A stretch of DNA of 64,000 bases, taken from assembly GCF_900108185.1 (NCBI RefSeq), contig NZ_FNVA01000005.1:372001-436000 (forward strand), read 5' to 3'. Position 1 is the stretch's first letter, and every line of letters begins with the position of its first letter. Origin of the DNA: Bryocella elongata. GTDB lineage: Bacteria > Acidobacteriota > Terriglobia > Terriglobales > Acidobacteriaceae. The position numbers were made by a program, and so were the translations under genes. The notes below the pieces were generated by a model. The model was not told where the DNA came from. It saw nothing but the letters and a program-made list of their open reading frames with translations, and made no database searches. Below, piece after piece: positions 33,957-42,431 of this stretch.

Positions 33957-34901
33957 ATGAAGAGCAAGCAGGAAGACACCCCCCGCGGCGACAGGCTGCA
34001 GAAGATCCTGGCACAAGCCGGTATCGCCAGCCGTCGCGCCGCCGAGCAGTACATTCTCGAGGGCCGCGTTCAGGTCAACGGCCAGACCGTCACCGAACTT
34101 GGCACCCGTGCCGACCTCGAGCACGACCATGTCCGCGTCGACGGCAGGCTGCTGCATGGCCGCCAGGCCGTGCGCTACTTCATGCTCAACAAGCCGCGCG
34201 GCTATGTGACCACGAACGAAGATCCCGAAGGCCGCAAGACCGTTCTGGACCTCATCAGCCAGGACTCGCAGAAGAAGGTTACCGGCGAGCACAAGCGCAT
34301 GCCGCGTCTCTTTCCGGTCGGCCGCCTCGACTATCTCTCCGAAGGCCTGCTGATCCTCACGAATGATGGCGACCTCGCCAACAAGCTCTCCAAGGCCTCG
34401 GCCGGCGTGGAGAAGACCTACCTCGTCAAGGTCGCAGGCATCCCCACAGAGGAGTCGCTCGATATCCTTCGCCGCGGCGTTCTTATCGATCGTGGTCGCA
34501 TCACGCCCGACAACGCCAAGGGCAAGCGCGTCAAGGTCATGACCCAACCCGCCAAGGTCGAGCGCGTCCGGGGCGGCGACAACCCCTGGTTCGAGGTCAC
34601 CCTCACCGAGGGCCGCAACCGCCAGCTCCGCAAGATGTTCGAAGAGGTCGGCCATCACGTCGAAAAGATCCGGCGCATCGGATACGGAGCCCTCGTTCTG
34701 GATGTTCCGCCGGGAGCCTTCCGCGAGCTCACCATGGGTGAGGTGATGGCCCTGGGCCGCGCCGCCGCCGGCAAGAAGGTCGAGCGCAAGAAGGTGATGC
34801 CCGAAGCCGCACAGCTCAAGAAGCCTGTCGCGCCAAAGCGAAAGCGGCCCACCAGCAATCGTCCCGGACCGAAGCCGCCTACTCGCCGCAGCCGCGGCTA
34901 G
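33957..34901 (+). CDS. rRNA pseudouridine synthase, RluB/RsuA family
   Basis: A 314-residue enzyme that makes pseudouridine in rRNA. An N-terminal S4 domain (RLQKILAQAGIASRRAAEQYI and GRVQVNGQTV) precedes the catalytic domain, with MLNKPRGYVTT, PVGRLDYLSEGLLILTNDG (catalytic Asp in GRLD) and LTEGRNRQLRKMFEEVGHHV. The C-terminus is a basic tail. RluB (23S U2605) fits best but RsuA/RluE-type cannot be excluded. The ATG at 33957 has AGG about 6 nt upstream; an upstream in-frame start at 33882 overlaps the terminator and is unlikely. Confidence 0.88.
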   Translation: MKSKQEDTPRGDRLQKILAQAGIASRRAAEQYILEGRVQVNGQTVTELGTRADLEHDHVRVDGRLLHGRQAVRYFMLNKPRGYVTTNEDPEGRKTVLDLISQDSQKKVTGEHKRMPRLFPVGRLDYLSEGLLILTNDGDLANKLSKASAGVEKTYLVKVAGIPTEESLDILRRGVLIDRGRITPDNAKGKRVKVMTQPAKVERVRGGDNPWFEVTLTEGRNRQLRKMFEEVGHHVEKIRRIGYGALVLDVPPGAFRELTMGEVMALGRAAAGKKVERKKVMPEAAQLKKPVAPKRKRPTSNRPGPKPPTRRSRG

Positions 34902-35120
34902 TGGGAAAGCACAGAGGTTTCTCGCGCCTCCGCACAACCGCAGGAGCCTGCGTGGCCTCTTACTGACAGGTCAGCTTTCCTGCCGGGACGACGCATATCA
35001 TTCAGAGGCCGGGGCACAAGCGCAGCTGGCCCGCTGCGGTGTCCAAATTGGACCTGTTGCGCAGGCCCAGCACCCAGTACAGAACAGCGTTCCAGGAATC
35101 ACGAAAGGTTGGTACGAACG

Positions 35121-35543
35121 ATGAGTTTCTTCAAGTTGGCTGCTCTCACAACGGCAGCATTGGCTCTGACGGTAGCTGCTCCCAGGGCCTCCGAGGCTCA
35201 GGTGACCTTCGGCGTGAACATTGGCGCTCCGCCTGTCTGCTCGTACGGCTATTACGGCTACGCGCCCTATCGCTGCGCTCCGTACGGCTACTATGGCCCG
35301 GAGTGGTTCTCGAACGGCGTCTTCATCGGCGCAGGTCGCTGGTACCACGGCGGAGATCACTTCCACGGCCACATCAACCACGCCTATGACCCCCACTACG
35401 GCTATCGTGGCCCCTTCCCGGAGCGCGGCGGGGCCTATCGCGAGCCCGATGATCACTGGAACAACTTCCACGCCAGCCACTACTACGACGGCCACGCCGA
35501 GCATGTCGATCACGACTATCATGGCGGCGGTCACCCCCGCTAA
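35121..35543 (+). CDS. Exported Tyr/His/Gly-rich small protein
   Basis: A 140-residue protein with a signal peptide (MSFFKLAALTTAALALTVAA) probably cleaved near SEAQ. The mature part is rich in Tyr, Gly, His and Pro: CSYGYYGYAPYRCAPYGYYG and later DDHWNNFHASHYYDGHAEH. Proteins of this composition are common in Acidobacteria but uncharacterised; the His/Asp clusters could bind metal. The ATG at 35121 is chosen over an in-frame TTG at 35109. A very strong terminator follows, so it is monocistronic. Confidence 0.78.
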   Translation: MSFFKLAALTTAALALTVAAPRASEAQVTFGVNIGAPPVCSYGYYGYAPYRCAPYGYYGPEWFSNGVFIGAGRWYHGGDHFHGHINHAYDPHYGYRGPFPERGGAYREPDDHWNNFHASHYYDGHAEHVDHDYHGGGHPR

Positions 35544-35601
35544 GCTGATCCACGTCTCAGCAACACAGAACCAGCAGGCGGCACCTCTCTGACGAGGGAG
35601 T

Positions 35602-35640
35602 GGCCCCGGCGAGCAATGCTCGCCGGGGCCATTTCGTTCT
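35602..35640 (+). terminator. Rho-independent terminator of the exported small protein gene
   Basis: Perfect 13-base arms GGCCCCGGCGAGC (35602-35614) and GCTCGCCGGGGCC (35618-35630) around an AAT loop, followed by ATTTCGTTCT. Confidence 0.8.
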
Positions 35641-35686
35641 CCGGATCGAACACATTCCCGCCAGGCGAACAAACCACGAACAGCGC

Positions 35687-35692
35687 TACAAT
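35687..35692 (+). promoter_or_regulatory. -10 box of a likely leaderless transcript (lhr)
   Basis: TACAAT ends 5 nt before the ATG at 35698. No Shine-Dalgarno sequence is seen. Confidence 0.5.
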
Positions 35693-35697
35693 CGCAC

Positions 35698-38600
35698 ATG
35701 GCTTCGCCAGAGGGACTGCTCGACAACAGAGTGCTGCTCGAAGGCATCTGCGTGGACGACCCCGCGCAGGCTCTCGCCTGGGCGCACCCTGTCGTTGCCG
35801 AGTGGTTCCTCGCCAGGTTCGGCTCCGCCACTGAGCCCCAGATCGCGGGCTGGCCCGCCATCCTCCGCGGCGATCCCACGCTGATTTCCGCGCCTACTGG
35901 CTCCGGCAAGACCCTCGCCGCGTTTCTCGTGGCCATCGACCGCCTCCTGCGCGCAGCGCTCTCGGGCAGCCTCGCTCCCTGGACCCACATCCTCTACGTC
36001 TCGCCCCTCAAGGCGCTCTCCAACGACGTTCAGAAGAACCTCGACGGCCCCTTGCGCGAGATCCGCGAACTGGCACTCCAGCGCGGCTTTCTTTGCCCGG
36101 AGATTCGCACCGGCGTCCGGACTGGCGACACCCCACAGAAAGATCGTGCGGCCATGCTGCGCCACCCGCCGCACATCCTCGTCACCACGCCTGAGTCGCT
36201 CTACATGCTGCTCACGGCCGAGAAGCCCCGCAAGAACCTCGCCCGCGTGGACACCATCATCGTCGACGAAGTCCACGCCGTCGCCGATGACAAACGCGGC
36301 TCCCACCTCGCCCTCACCCTCGAACGCCTCGATGCCCTCGTCCGTGGCGAAAACCGTCTCTCCCCCGGCGCGATGCTCACCGGCATGGCCCGCGCCCCAC
36401 AACGCATCGGCCTCTCTGCCACGCAGAATCCCATCCAGCTCGTGGCCAACTTCCTCTTCGGGAGCAGCAGCGGGCTTCAGCCCGCGGAAGCGCACACCCG
36501 CACTGAAGGGGCTTCAGCCCCGGAGGAGTTGTGCGCCACAGCGCCCTCTGAGCCCTGGGCCCTGAACCCTGGCCCCTGGGCCCTGAACCCTGGCCCCTCC
36601 CCCCAGATCATCCAGGTCGGCCAACGCCGCACCCTCGACCTCGCCATCGAAATCCCCTCCGACGAGCTCTCGTCCGTAGCCTCCACCGCCATGTGGACTG
36701 AGCTCTACGACAAGCTCGCGGCTTACACCACGGGCCATCGCTCCACGCTGGTCTTCGTCAACACCCGCCGCCTCGTCGAGAAGATCAGTTTTGAGCTCAC
36801 CGAACGCCTCGGCGAAGACGCCGTCGGCGCGCACCACGGCTCGCTCTCCCGCGCCATGCGCCTCGATGCCGAGCAGCGCCTCAAGGCCGGTGAGATCAAG
36901 ATCCTCATCGCCACCGCTTCGCTCGAGCTCGGCATCGACATCGGCTCCGTCGATCTCGTCTGCCAGATCCAGACCACGCGCAACGTCGCCGGAGCCATGC
37001 AGCGCGTCGGCCGCGCGGGCCACTGGCGCGGAGCCATCCCCAAGGGCCGCTTCTTCGCCCTCACCCGCGACGACCTCATGGAGCAGGCCGCGCTTCTGCG
37101 CAAGATGACCGCCGGCGAGCTCGACCTCCTCGAAGTCCCCGAAGCTCCCATCGACGTCCTCATGCAGCAGATCGTCGCCGCCTGCGGTGCGGAGCCGTGG
37201 GAGGAAGATGCGCTCTACGCTCTGGTCACCCGCGCGTGGCCCTATCGCAACCTCACCCGCACCGAGTTCGACGAGGTCGTGCGTCTGCTCCACTCCGGCA
37301 TCGAGAGCACGCGTGGCCGTTATGGCGCGCTGTTGCTGCACGATGGCGTAAACGGCCGCCTGCAGGCTCGACGCGGCGCGCGGTCCATCGCCATCACCAA
37401 CGGCGGCGCCATCCCCGACACGGCCAACTACGCTGTGATGCTGCAGCCCGAGAACGTCCAGATCGCCACCCTCGACGAGCACTTCGCCGTCGATTCCTCT
37501 CCTGGCGATGTCGTGCTGCTGGGCAACACCAGCTGGCGCATCCAGCGCGTCGACCCGGCAGGCAAGGTGCTCGTCGAAGACGCCCACGGCGCTCCACCCA
37601 CCATCCCTTTCTGGGAAGGCGAAGCCCCGCAGCGCACCTCCGTCCTCAGCGACGGCGTCAGTGATCTCCGTCATGAGATCGACGTCCGCACCCGCAACCT
37701 GAAGCCGAACGATCTGGGTGCCCCATATCTCGAAGAGATGTGGGAAGGACCTACCCCTGAGGTGTCATCTCGACCGGAGGCCGCGCCCTTTGCGGCCGCA
37801 GCGAAGAGACCTGCATCTCAACCCCAACACCCAACGACCAACACCCAACAACCCAAACAATCCCCTCACCACCAGCTCCTCTCCACCATCGCCTGGCTCC
37901 GCGAGACCTGCTTCCTCTCCGACTCCGGCGCACGCCAGCTCATCGCCTACATCGTCACCGGCCGCGCCGTGCTCGGCGCCGTTCCCACAAAAACCACCAT
38001 CATCGCCGAGCGCTTCTTCGACGAAGGCGGCGGCCAGCAGCTCATCCTGCACGCTCCCTTCGGCGGCCGCCTCAACAAGGCCTGGGGCCTCGCTCTGCGC
38101 AAGCGCTTCTGCCGCGGCTTCAACTTCGAGCTTCAGGCCGCTGCCACCGACAACGGCATCAACATCTCCCTCGCCGAGCAGCACAGCTTCCCGCTCTCCG
38201 ACGTCTTCCGCTTCCTCTCGGTGCACACCGCGCGCGAGCTGCTCGAGCAGGCCTGCATCCCCAACCCGCTCTTCAAGAACCGCTGGCGCTGGGCCGCCGG
38301 GCGCTCGCTCCAGCTGCTCCGTATGCAGAAAGGCAAGCGCGTCGCGCCTCAGATTCAACGAACGAGATCCGATGACCTGCTGGCGAGCGTCTTCCCCCAC
38401 GCCTCCGCCTGCCCGGAGACGATGACCGGCGACATCGTCATCCCCAACCACCCGCTCGTCCGCGAGGTGATGAAGGACACCCTCACCGAGGCCATGGACA
38501 TCGAAGGCCTCGAAGAACTCCTCGCCGGCATCGAGTCCGGCGCCATCCAATGCCTCGCCGTCGACACGCCCGTGCCCTCGCTCTTCGCGCATGAGCTCAT

Positions 38601-40872
38601 CAACGCCATGCCCTACGCCTACCTCGACGAAGCCGGCCTGGAAGAACGCCGCGCCCGCAACGTGACCACCCGGCGCACCCTGCCCGACAACATCGCCGAT
38701 GGCGAAGGCCTTCTCGATCCGGCAGCCATTGAAAAGATTCGCGAGGAACTCTTCCCCGACATCCGCGACGAACACGAGCTGCATGACCTCCTGCTGCAGC
38801 TCGTCGCCCTTCCCACAAACTTCATCGGTCTCGACCCCACAACAAATGTGTCATCGCAATCGGACTCTTCCGCAAATGTGTCATCTCGACCGGAGCACAG
38901 CGCAGCGGAGAGACCTGCTTCTCCACCGGCGACTGCAACGACTCCGCACGCTGGCCCCTGGGCCCTAAACTCTGGACCCTCATCCCACCGCGCCCGTCAC
39001 TGGCCCACCCTCTTCGACCGCCTCGCCCAACAAGGCCGAGCCCTCGCCCTCCCCGTTGGCGATCGCCACTTCTGGATCGCCGCCGAGCGCCTCGAAGACG
39101 CGAAGCTCCTCTGGCCCGAGCTTGCTGCCCTCGACCTGCCAGCACCCCGAGCAGCCGCACGCGACTTCGTCCTCGCCGGCACTGAGTACCGAGAGCCCCA
39201 GTCCTTCGCTCCGCGCGACACTGCGGCCCTCGCCCTCACGCAGGGCTGGTTGCAGATCCTCGGCCCGCTCACGCCTGCCGGGCTGGGCGCGCTGCTCCAG
39301 CTCGACCCCGCGACGCTCTTCCAGTCCGCCCTCGCCATGGAGATCCAGGGCCTCGCCATGCGTGGCGTCTTCGAGTGCCCCAAGCCGAGCGAAGCTGACC
39401 CGTATTCCATCGAATGGTGCGAGCGCCGCATCCTCCAGCGCATTCATCGCCTCACCCTCGGCACCCTCCGCAAGGCCATTGAGCCCGTTGCCCCCGCCGT
39501 ATTCATGGACTGGCTCGGCACCTGGCAGCACGTCACGCCCGAGTCCCAACTCAGCGGGGAAGAAGGCGTCCTCGCGGCGATCGAACAGCTCGAAGGCTTC
39601 GAAGCTCCGGCCGTTGAATGGGAGCGCACCCTGCTCCCTTCGCGCGTCGCCCACTACGACCCCACCTGGCTCGATAACCTCTGCCTCGCCGGCATCGTAG
39701 GTTGGGGCCGGATCTCTCCGCACCCCGCGTGGAACGATTCGGGTGCCCCGGGTCCCTCGCCTTTGGGAACCCGGGATGAGAGAGCCCAACCCGCCTCCGC
39801 ATCACAAGGGCCACGTAGAGTCATCCCCACCTCCGCTGCGCCCATCACCTTCTTCCTCCGCGAGTCCGCCGACTGGCTGCATCACGCCCTCGCCGAGAAG
39901 TGCATCGATGAGCCCATCCTCGCGCAGTCGCTTTCGCCACAGGCCCAGGCCATCCGCGCGCTCCTTCACGACAGGGGCGCGGCCTTCACCGCCGACCTCC
40001 AGCGCCAGTCCGGCCTCACAAAGCTCGAGACCACCACCGCCCTTTGGGAGCTCGCGACGGCAGGTCTCGCCTCCGCCGACGGCTTCGACCAGCTCCGGGC
40101 CATGATGGACCCCCGCCGCAAGTCCGCCTCCATCGCGCAAACGCCGGCCACCAGCCTCCGCAAACGAGCCTTCGCCCGCACCACCGCCGGCCGCTGGTCC
40201 CTCCTGGCAAATGTGTCATCTCGACCGGAGGACGCGCACTTCGCGGCCGGAGCGGAGAGACCTGCAGCTCCGGGTGCCCCACGTCTCGCTTCTGAGACGT
40301 GGGCTTCGCAGGACGTTCGCGCACGCGCTATCGCCCACGCCAAGTCCCGCGATGCCGCCCTCGACGCCCACGCCCGCATTCTGCTCACGCGCTACGGCGT
40401 TCTCTTCCGCGATCTCCTTGCGCGCGAGTCAAACGCCCCCAAGTGGCGCGATCTCGTCCCTATCCTCCGGCGCCTCGAGGCCCGCGGCGAGATTCGCGGC
40501 GGCCGCTTTGTCTCCGGTCCCTTCGGTGAGCAGTATGCCCTCAAGGAGGCCGTCGACTCCCTCCGCGCAGCTCGGAAACAGAGCTCCGCCCGTTCTGCTG
40601 GTGCCGAGCCCCGGATCCTCTCCGTCGCCGCCGCCGACCCCCTCAACCTCGCCGGCATCCTCGTTCCCGGCGAGCGCGTTGCAGCCATTCCCGGACGAGC
40701 GGTCCGCTTCATCGACGGTGCCGTCTTCGAAGACGAATCCGCGCAGCCGGTCGCGGCTAGACTTCCGCCAAAGAAGGCTCGCACCCGCTCCATGGCCGAC
40801 CTGCTTCGTTCTGAAGCCAACACCGCGCAGCCTGTTGCCGCGAGCTACGACTCGTTACGATTGTTCTCGTGA
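35698..40872 (+). CDS. lhr: Lhr-like ATP-dependent DNA helicase with five in-frame repeat insertions
   Basis: A 1724-residue superfamily 2 helicase. Walker A SAPTGSGKTLAAF (64-76), DEVH box at 190-193, SAT at 240-242. Motifs IV-VI follow: FVNTRRLVEKISFELTERLG, HHGSLSRAMRLDAEQRLKAG, ATASLELGIDIGSVDLVC and MQRVGRAGHW. The large Lhr C-terminal winged-helix region follows. Lhr is a 3'-5' helicase linked to DNA repair. Five segments look inserted because their DNA is dispersed repeat: residues about 256-301, 688-722, 1050-1097, 1347-1381 and 1505-1539. Without them the protein would be about 1525 residues, near the 1538 of E. coli Lhr. All inserts keep frame. The stop overlaps the DUF5522 start. 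Confidence 0.92.
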   Translation: MASPEGLLDNRVLLEGICVDDPAQALAWAHPVVAEWFLARFGSATEPQIAGWPAILRGDPTLISAPTGSGKTLAAFLVAIDRLLRAALSGSLAPWTHILYVSPLKALSNDVQKNLDGPLREIRELALQRGFLCPEIRTGVRTGDTPQKDRAAMLRHPPHILVTTPESLYMLLTAEKPRKNLARVDTIIVDEVHAVADDKRGSHLALTLERLDALVRGENRLSPGAMLTGMARAPQRIGLSATQNPIQLVANFLFGSSSGLQPAEAHTRTEGASAPEELCATAPSEPWALNPGPWALNPGPSPQIIQVGQRRTLDLAIEIPSDELSSVASTAMWTELYDKLAAYTTGHRSTLVFVNTRRLVEKISFELTERLGEDAVGAHHGSLSRAMRLDAEQRLKAGEIKILIATASLELGIDIGSVDLVCQIQTTRNVAGAMQRVGRAGHWRGAIPKGRFFALTRDDLMEQAALLRKMTAGELDLLEVPEAPIDVLMQQIVAACGAEPWEEDALYALVTRAWPYRNLTRTEFDEVVRLLHSGIESTRGRYGALLLHDGVNGRLQARRGARSIAITNGGAIPDTANYAVMLQPENVQIATLDEHFAVDSSPGDVVLLGNTSWRIQRVDPAGKVLVEDAHGAPPTIPFWEGEAPQRTSVLSDGVSDLRHEIDVRTRNLKPNDLGAPYLEEMWEGPTPEVSSRPEAAPFAAAAKRPASQPQHPTTNTQQPKQSPHHQLLSTIAWLRETCFLSDSGARQLIAYIVTGRAVLGAVPTKTTIIAERFFDEGGGQQLILHAPFGGRLNKAWGLALRKRFCRGFNFELQAAATDNGINISLAEQHSFPLSDVFRFLSVHTARELLEQACIPNPLFKNRWRWAAGRSLQLLRMQKGKRVAPQIQRTRSDDLLASVFPHASACPETMTGDIVIPNHPLVREVMKDTLTEAMDIEGLEELLAGIESGAIQCLAVDTPVPSLFAHELINAMPYAYLDEAGLEERRARNVTTRRTLPDNIADGEGLLDPAAIEKIREELFPDIRDEHELHDLLLQLVALPTNFIGLDPTTNVSSQSDSSANVSSRPEHSAAERPASPPATATTPHAGPWALNSGPSSHRARHWPTLFDRLAQQGRALALPVGDRHFWIAAERLEDAKLLWPELAALDLPAPRAAARDFVLAGTEYREPQSFAPRDTAALALTQGWLQILGPLTPAGLGALLQLDPATLFQSALAMEIQGLAMRGVFECPKPSEADPYSIEWCERRILQRIHRLTLGTLRKAIEPVAPAVFMDWLGTWQHVTPESQLSGEEGVLAAIEQLEGFEAPAVEWERTLLPSRVAHYDPTWLDNLCLAGIVGWGRISPHPAWNDSGAPGPSPLGTRDERAQPASASQGPRRVIPTSAAPITFFLRESADWLHHALAEKCIDEPILAQSLSPQAQAIRALLHDRGAAFTADLQRQSGLTKLETTTALWELATAGLASADGFDQLRAMMDPRRKSASIAQTPATSLRKRAFARTTAGRWSLLANVSSRPEDAHFAAGAERPAAPGAPRLASETWASQDVRARAIAHAKSRDAALDAHARILLTRYGVLFRDLLARESNAPKWRDLVPILRRLEARGEIRGGRFVSGPFGEQYALKEAVDSLRAARKQSSARSAGAEPRILSVAAADPLNLAGILVPGERVAAIPGRAVRFIDGAVFEDESAQPVAARLPPKKARTRSMADLLRSEANTAQPVAASYDSLRLFS
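36463..36600 (+). repeat. Repeat mosaic inside lhr (site 1)
   Basis: Two palindromes, CGGGCTTCAGCCCG (36471-36484) and GGGGCTTCAGCCCC (36508-36521), are followed by a tandem GAGCCCTGGGCCCTGAACCC repeat (36549-36600). Translated in frame as SGLQPAE... and PWALNPGPWALNPGP, between the two RecA-like domains of Lhr. Confidence 0.8.
37761..37862 (+). repeat. VSSRPE element plus CCAACACCCAA run inside lhr (site 2)
   Basis: 37761-37819 is nearly identical to the copy at 26638. 37820-37862 is a run of CCAACACCCAA-type units like that at 44851. In frame as VSSRPEAAPF... then PQHPTTNTQQPKQ. Confidence 0.85.
38844..38989 (+). repeat. Double VSSRPE element plus GGGCCCTAAACTC repeat inside lhr (site 3)
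   Basis: A partial copy (AATGTGTCATCGCAATCGG, 38845) is followed by a full copy from 38874 to 38925, then a GGGCCCTAAACTCTGGACCC repeat at 38951-38985. The last matches the copy in front of pgl at 309-343. In frame as NVSSQSD...NVSSRPE...PWALNSGP. Confidence 0.85.
39740..39786 (+). repeat. Hairpin repeat GGGTGCCCCGGG... inside lhr (site 4)
   Basis: Starts GGGTGCCCC, as do the elements at 27003 and 40272. Arms CCCGGGTCCC (39747-39756) and GGGAACCCGGG (39765-39775) form a hairpin. In frame as GAPGPSPLGTRDE. Confidence 0.7.
40209..40313 (+). repeat. VSSRPE element plus hairpin repeat inside lhr (site 5)
   Basis: 40209-40270 is a VSSRPE-type copy. 40271-40313 is a GGGTGCCCC element with a perfect hairpin, CCCACGTCTC / GCTTCT / GAGACGTGGG (40278-40303). 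In frame as NVSSRPEDAHF... then GAPRLASETW. Confidence 0.85.
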
Positions 40873-41063
40873 GCCTTTCCGAGCCGCCGCCATCCTCAGA
40901 GCGCAGCAATCCCGCCCCGGCCGACGCCGACGAGGACTTCTACACTGAAGACGGCTTTGTCGTCTTTACCGCGAGCTTCCTGCTTCGCCGTGGCTACTGC
41001 TGTGGCAATGGCTGCCGTCACTGTCCCTATTCTGAAGAAGAGGGATCGGCGTCTGCTGGCTGA
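40869..41063 (+). CDS. DUF5522 small cysteine-rich protein
   Basis: A 64-residue protein. The conserved core is TEDGFVVFTASFLLRRGYCC followed by GNGCRHCPY, with four cysteines (CC, C, C) that probably bind a metal. Function unknown; the family is found across many bacteria. GTG start overlapping the lhr stop by 4 bases, so it is translated together with lhr. Its last 98 bases are antisense to the end of the CZB gene. Confidence 0.82.
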   Translation: MSLSEPPPSSERSNPAPADADEDFYTEDGFVVFTASFLLRRGYCCGNGCRHCPYSEEEGSASAG

Positions 41064-41412
41064 CTTCGGTTCGCGCCTTCAGCCGGATCAGCGCGATCAC
41101 CATGCGTTTGGCCGCATCCATGTAGGCGCTGCCGCAGCCAAGTACGGTCTCGTGGTTCAGGCGTTCGCCGGCGTCGGCGCGGCGCACCACTTCAGCTGCA
41201 GCTTCATGGAAGTGGGCGTGGTCAGCAGTCAGTGCAGCATACTCCGGCAGGTCATGCCACTCCATGCCTTCCTCATGCAGCCATAGGCCCAGTTCGCACT
41301 GGTCGTCGCGCTCTACCGTGGCTGCGTCCAGGCTGCCATTCGGCTGCGAAAGGTATCCCGACAGCTTCGCCTTCCATTCCGAATGCGAGGTGACGGCTGA
41401 TCGAAAGTCCAT
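40966..41412 (-). CDS. CZB-domain (chemoreceptor zinc-binding) protein
   Basis: A 148-residue stand-alone CZB domain. The metal ligands are visible: HSEWKAKL (first His), DQCELGLWLHEEG (Cys) and ADHAHFHEAA (two His). CZB domains bind zinc and sense zinc or oxidants, usually at the end of chemoreceptors or diguanylate cyclases; here no output domain is present. The last 33 codons, after LKARTEVS, have no conserved look and overlap the DUF5522 gene on the other strand. Confidence 0.83.
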   Translation of the reverse strand: MDFRSAVTSHSEWKAKLSGYLSQPNGSLDAATVERDDQCELGLWLHEEGMEWHDLPEYAALTADHAHFHEAAAEVVRRADAGERLNHETVLGCGSAYMDAAKRMVIALIRLKARTEVSQQTPIPLLQNRDSDGSHCHSSSHGEAGSSR

Positions 41413-41504
41413 GGGATACCCCGCTGGCCAGACCGCATCGCGGCTGCACAGCGAGATATCGGCGCTTCAACTCCGGCTGTTCGATCCTGACCGCGTGAAT
41501 CGGC

Positions 41505-42431
41505 CTAGTTTGACTCCGGCTGCGGTCGCGCAGCCGCGGGGCTGCCCAGCGCCGGCAGGCTTCCTGCTGCCGCCACGCGTCGCTTGCGCAGCTCATCCGC
41601 GTTGGCCAGCATCAACTTCACCTCAGGGTCGTTGAGATACGGTCGCAGGGCATCGTCGTCCGCCATCTCGGAGCGCACGTCGTAGCCGCCTTCGCTGGCC
41701 TTCGCGAGCCATTCGCGCGCCAGGGCCGGCCGCTTCGACCGCGCGTAAAGCCTCGCCAGCTCGAAGCAGAACTGCGGATAGTTCCGCGATCCCACCACGT
41801 GCGCGGTGATGCCACCCGCCTCGCGTGCACGCATGATCGTCGGATCCAGCTTCAGCGCCGCCGCGAGCTGCGTCTGCGCGCCCTCCATGTCCTTCTTCTC
41901 GAAGTAGGCCATGGCGAGGTTCGCGTGATACACCCCGGACCGCCGGTCGTAGTGGATCGCCTTCCTGTAATCTTCGATCGCCGAGCCGTAATGGCTCTGT
42001 GTGAACTCCGCCACCGCGAGGTTGTTCCATGCCTGCGAGTTCTTCTTGTTCACACGGACCACGCGCAGGAACAGCTCCCTCGCAAGCTCATTCTGCCGCA
42101 GCTCCAGGCGCACAATGCCCATCTTGTTCAGCAGGTGCGTTACCTCGCCGCCACGTTGCACCGCAAACTCGTAGTAGTCCAGCGAGTCTTCCGGGAAGCG
42201 CCGGGCTCGCAACACATCCCCGGCGAGTTCCAGCTGTGCGGCGCTCGCGGTCTTCGGATCAGGGAGATGTGGTGCGATCGAGTCCCACTCCGGGCCGCTA
42301 TGCAGGCTGGCGCGTTCTTCGGGAGACGTCGAAGCTGCAGGTTTCTGCGCTGCAGCGACGGTCGCCGTAAGCGCGACCACAACGAGCATCGAAAGGCCAA
42401 ACGTTGTTGAGAGCCAGCGAAGTGGGCGCAT
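41505..42431 (-). CDS. Exported tetratricopeptide repeat protein
   Basis: A 308-residue protein with a signal peptide (LSMLVVVALTATVAAAQ). TPR units include LDYYEFAVQRGGEVTHLLNKMG, then VRLELRQNELARELFLRVVR, NSQAWNNLAVAEFTQSHYGS and GVYHANLAMAYFEKKDME. Role unknown, probably a periplasmic scaffold. A strong AGGAGGGG lies 6 nt before the ATG. It follows the VWFA-related gene on the same strand by 168 bases, which contain a GATGAGCCG/CGGCTCATC hairpin at 42560-42581. Confidence 0.83.
   Translation of the reverse strand: MRPLRWLSTTFGLSMLVVVALTATVAAAQKPAASTSPEERASLHSGPEWDSIAPHLPDPKTASAAQLELAGDVLRARRFPEDSLDYYEFAVQRGGEVTHLLNKMGIVRLELRQNELARELFLRVVRVNKKNSQAWNNLAVAEFTQSHYGSAIEDYRKAIHYDRRSGVYHANLAMAYFEKKDMEGAQTQLAAALKLDPTIMRAREAGGITAHVVGSRNYPQFCFELARLYARSKRPALAREWLAKASEGGYDVRSEMADDDALRPYLNDPEVKLMLANADELRKRRVAAAGSLPALGSPAAARPQPESN

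Noticed and set aside
37820..37862. Possible CRISPR-like array (repeated CCAACACCCAA units)
   Set aside because: Units are short, without spacers of constant length, and lie inside lhr; no cas genes are in the window.
39981..40388. Minus-strand open frames over the lhr repeat insert
   Set aside because: They exist only because the repeats are open in most frames; no start, domain or promoter supports them.
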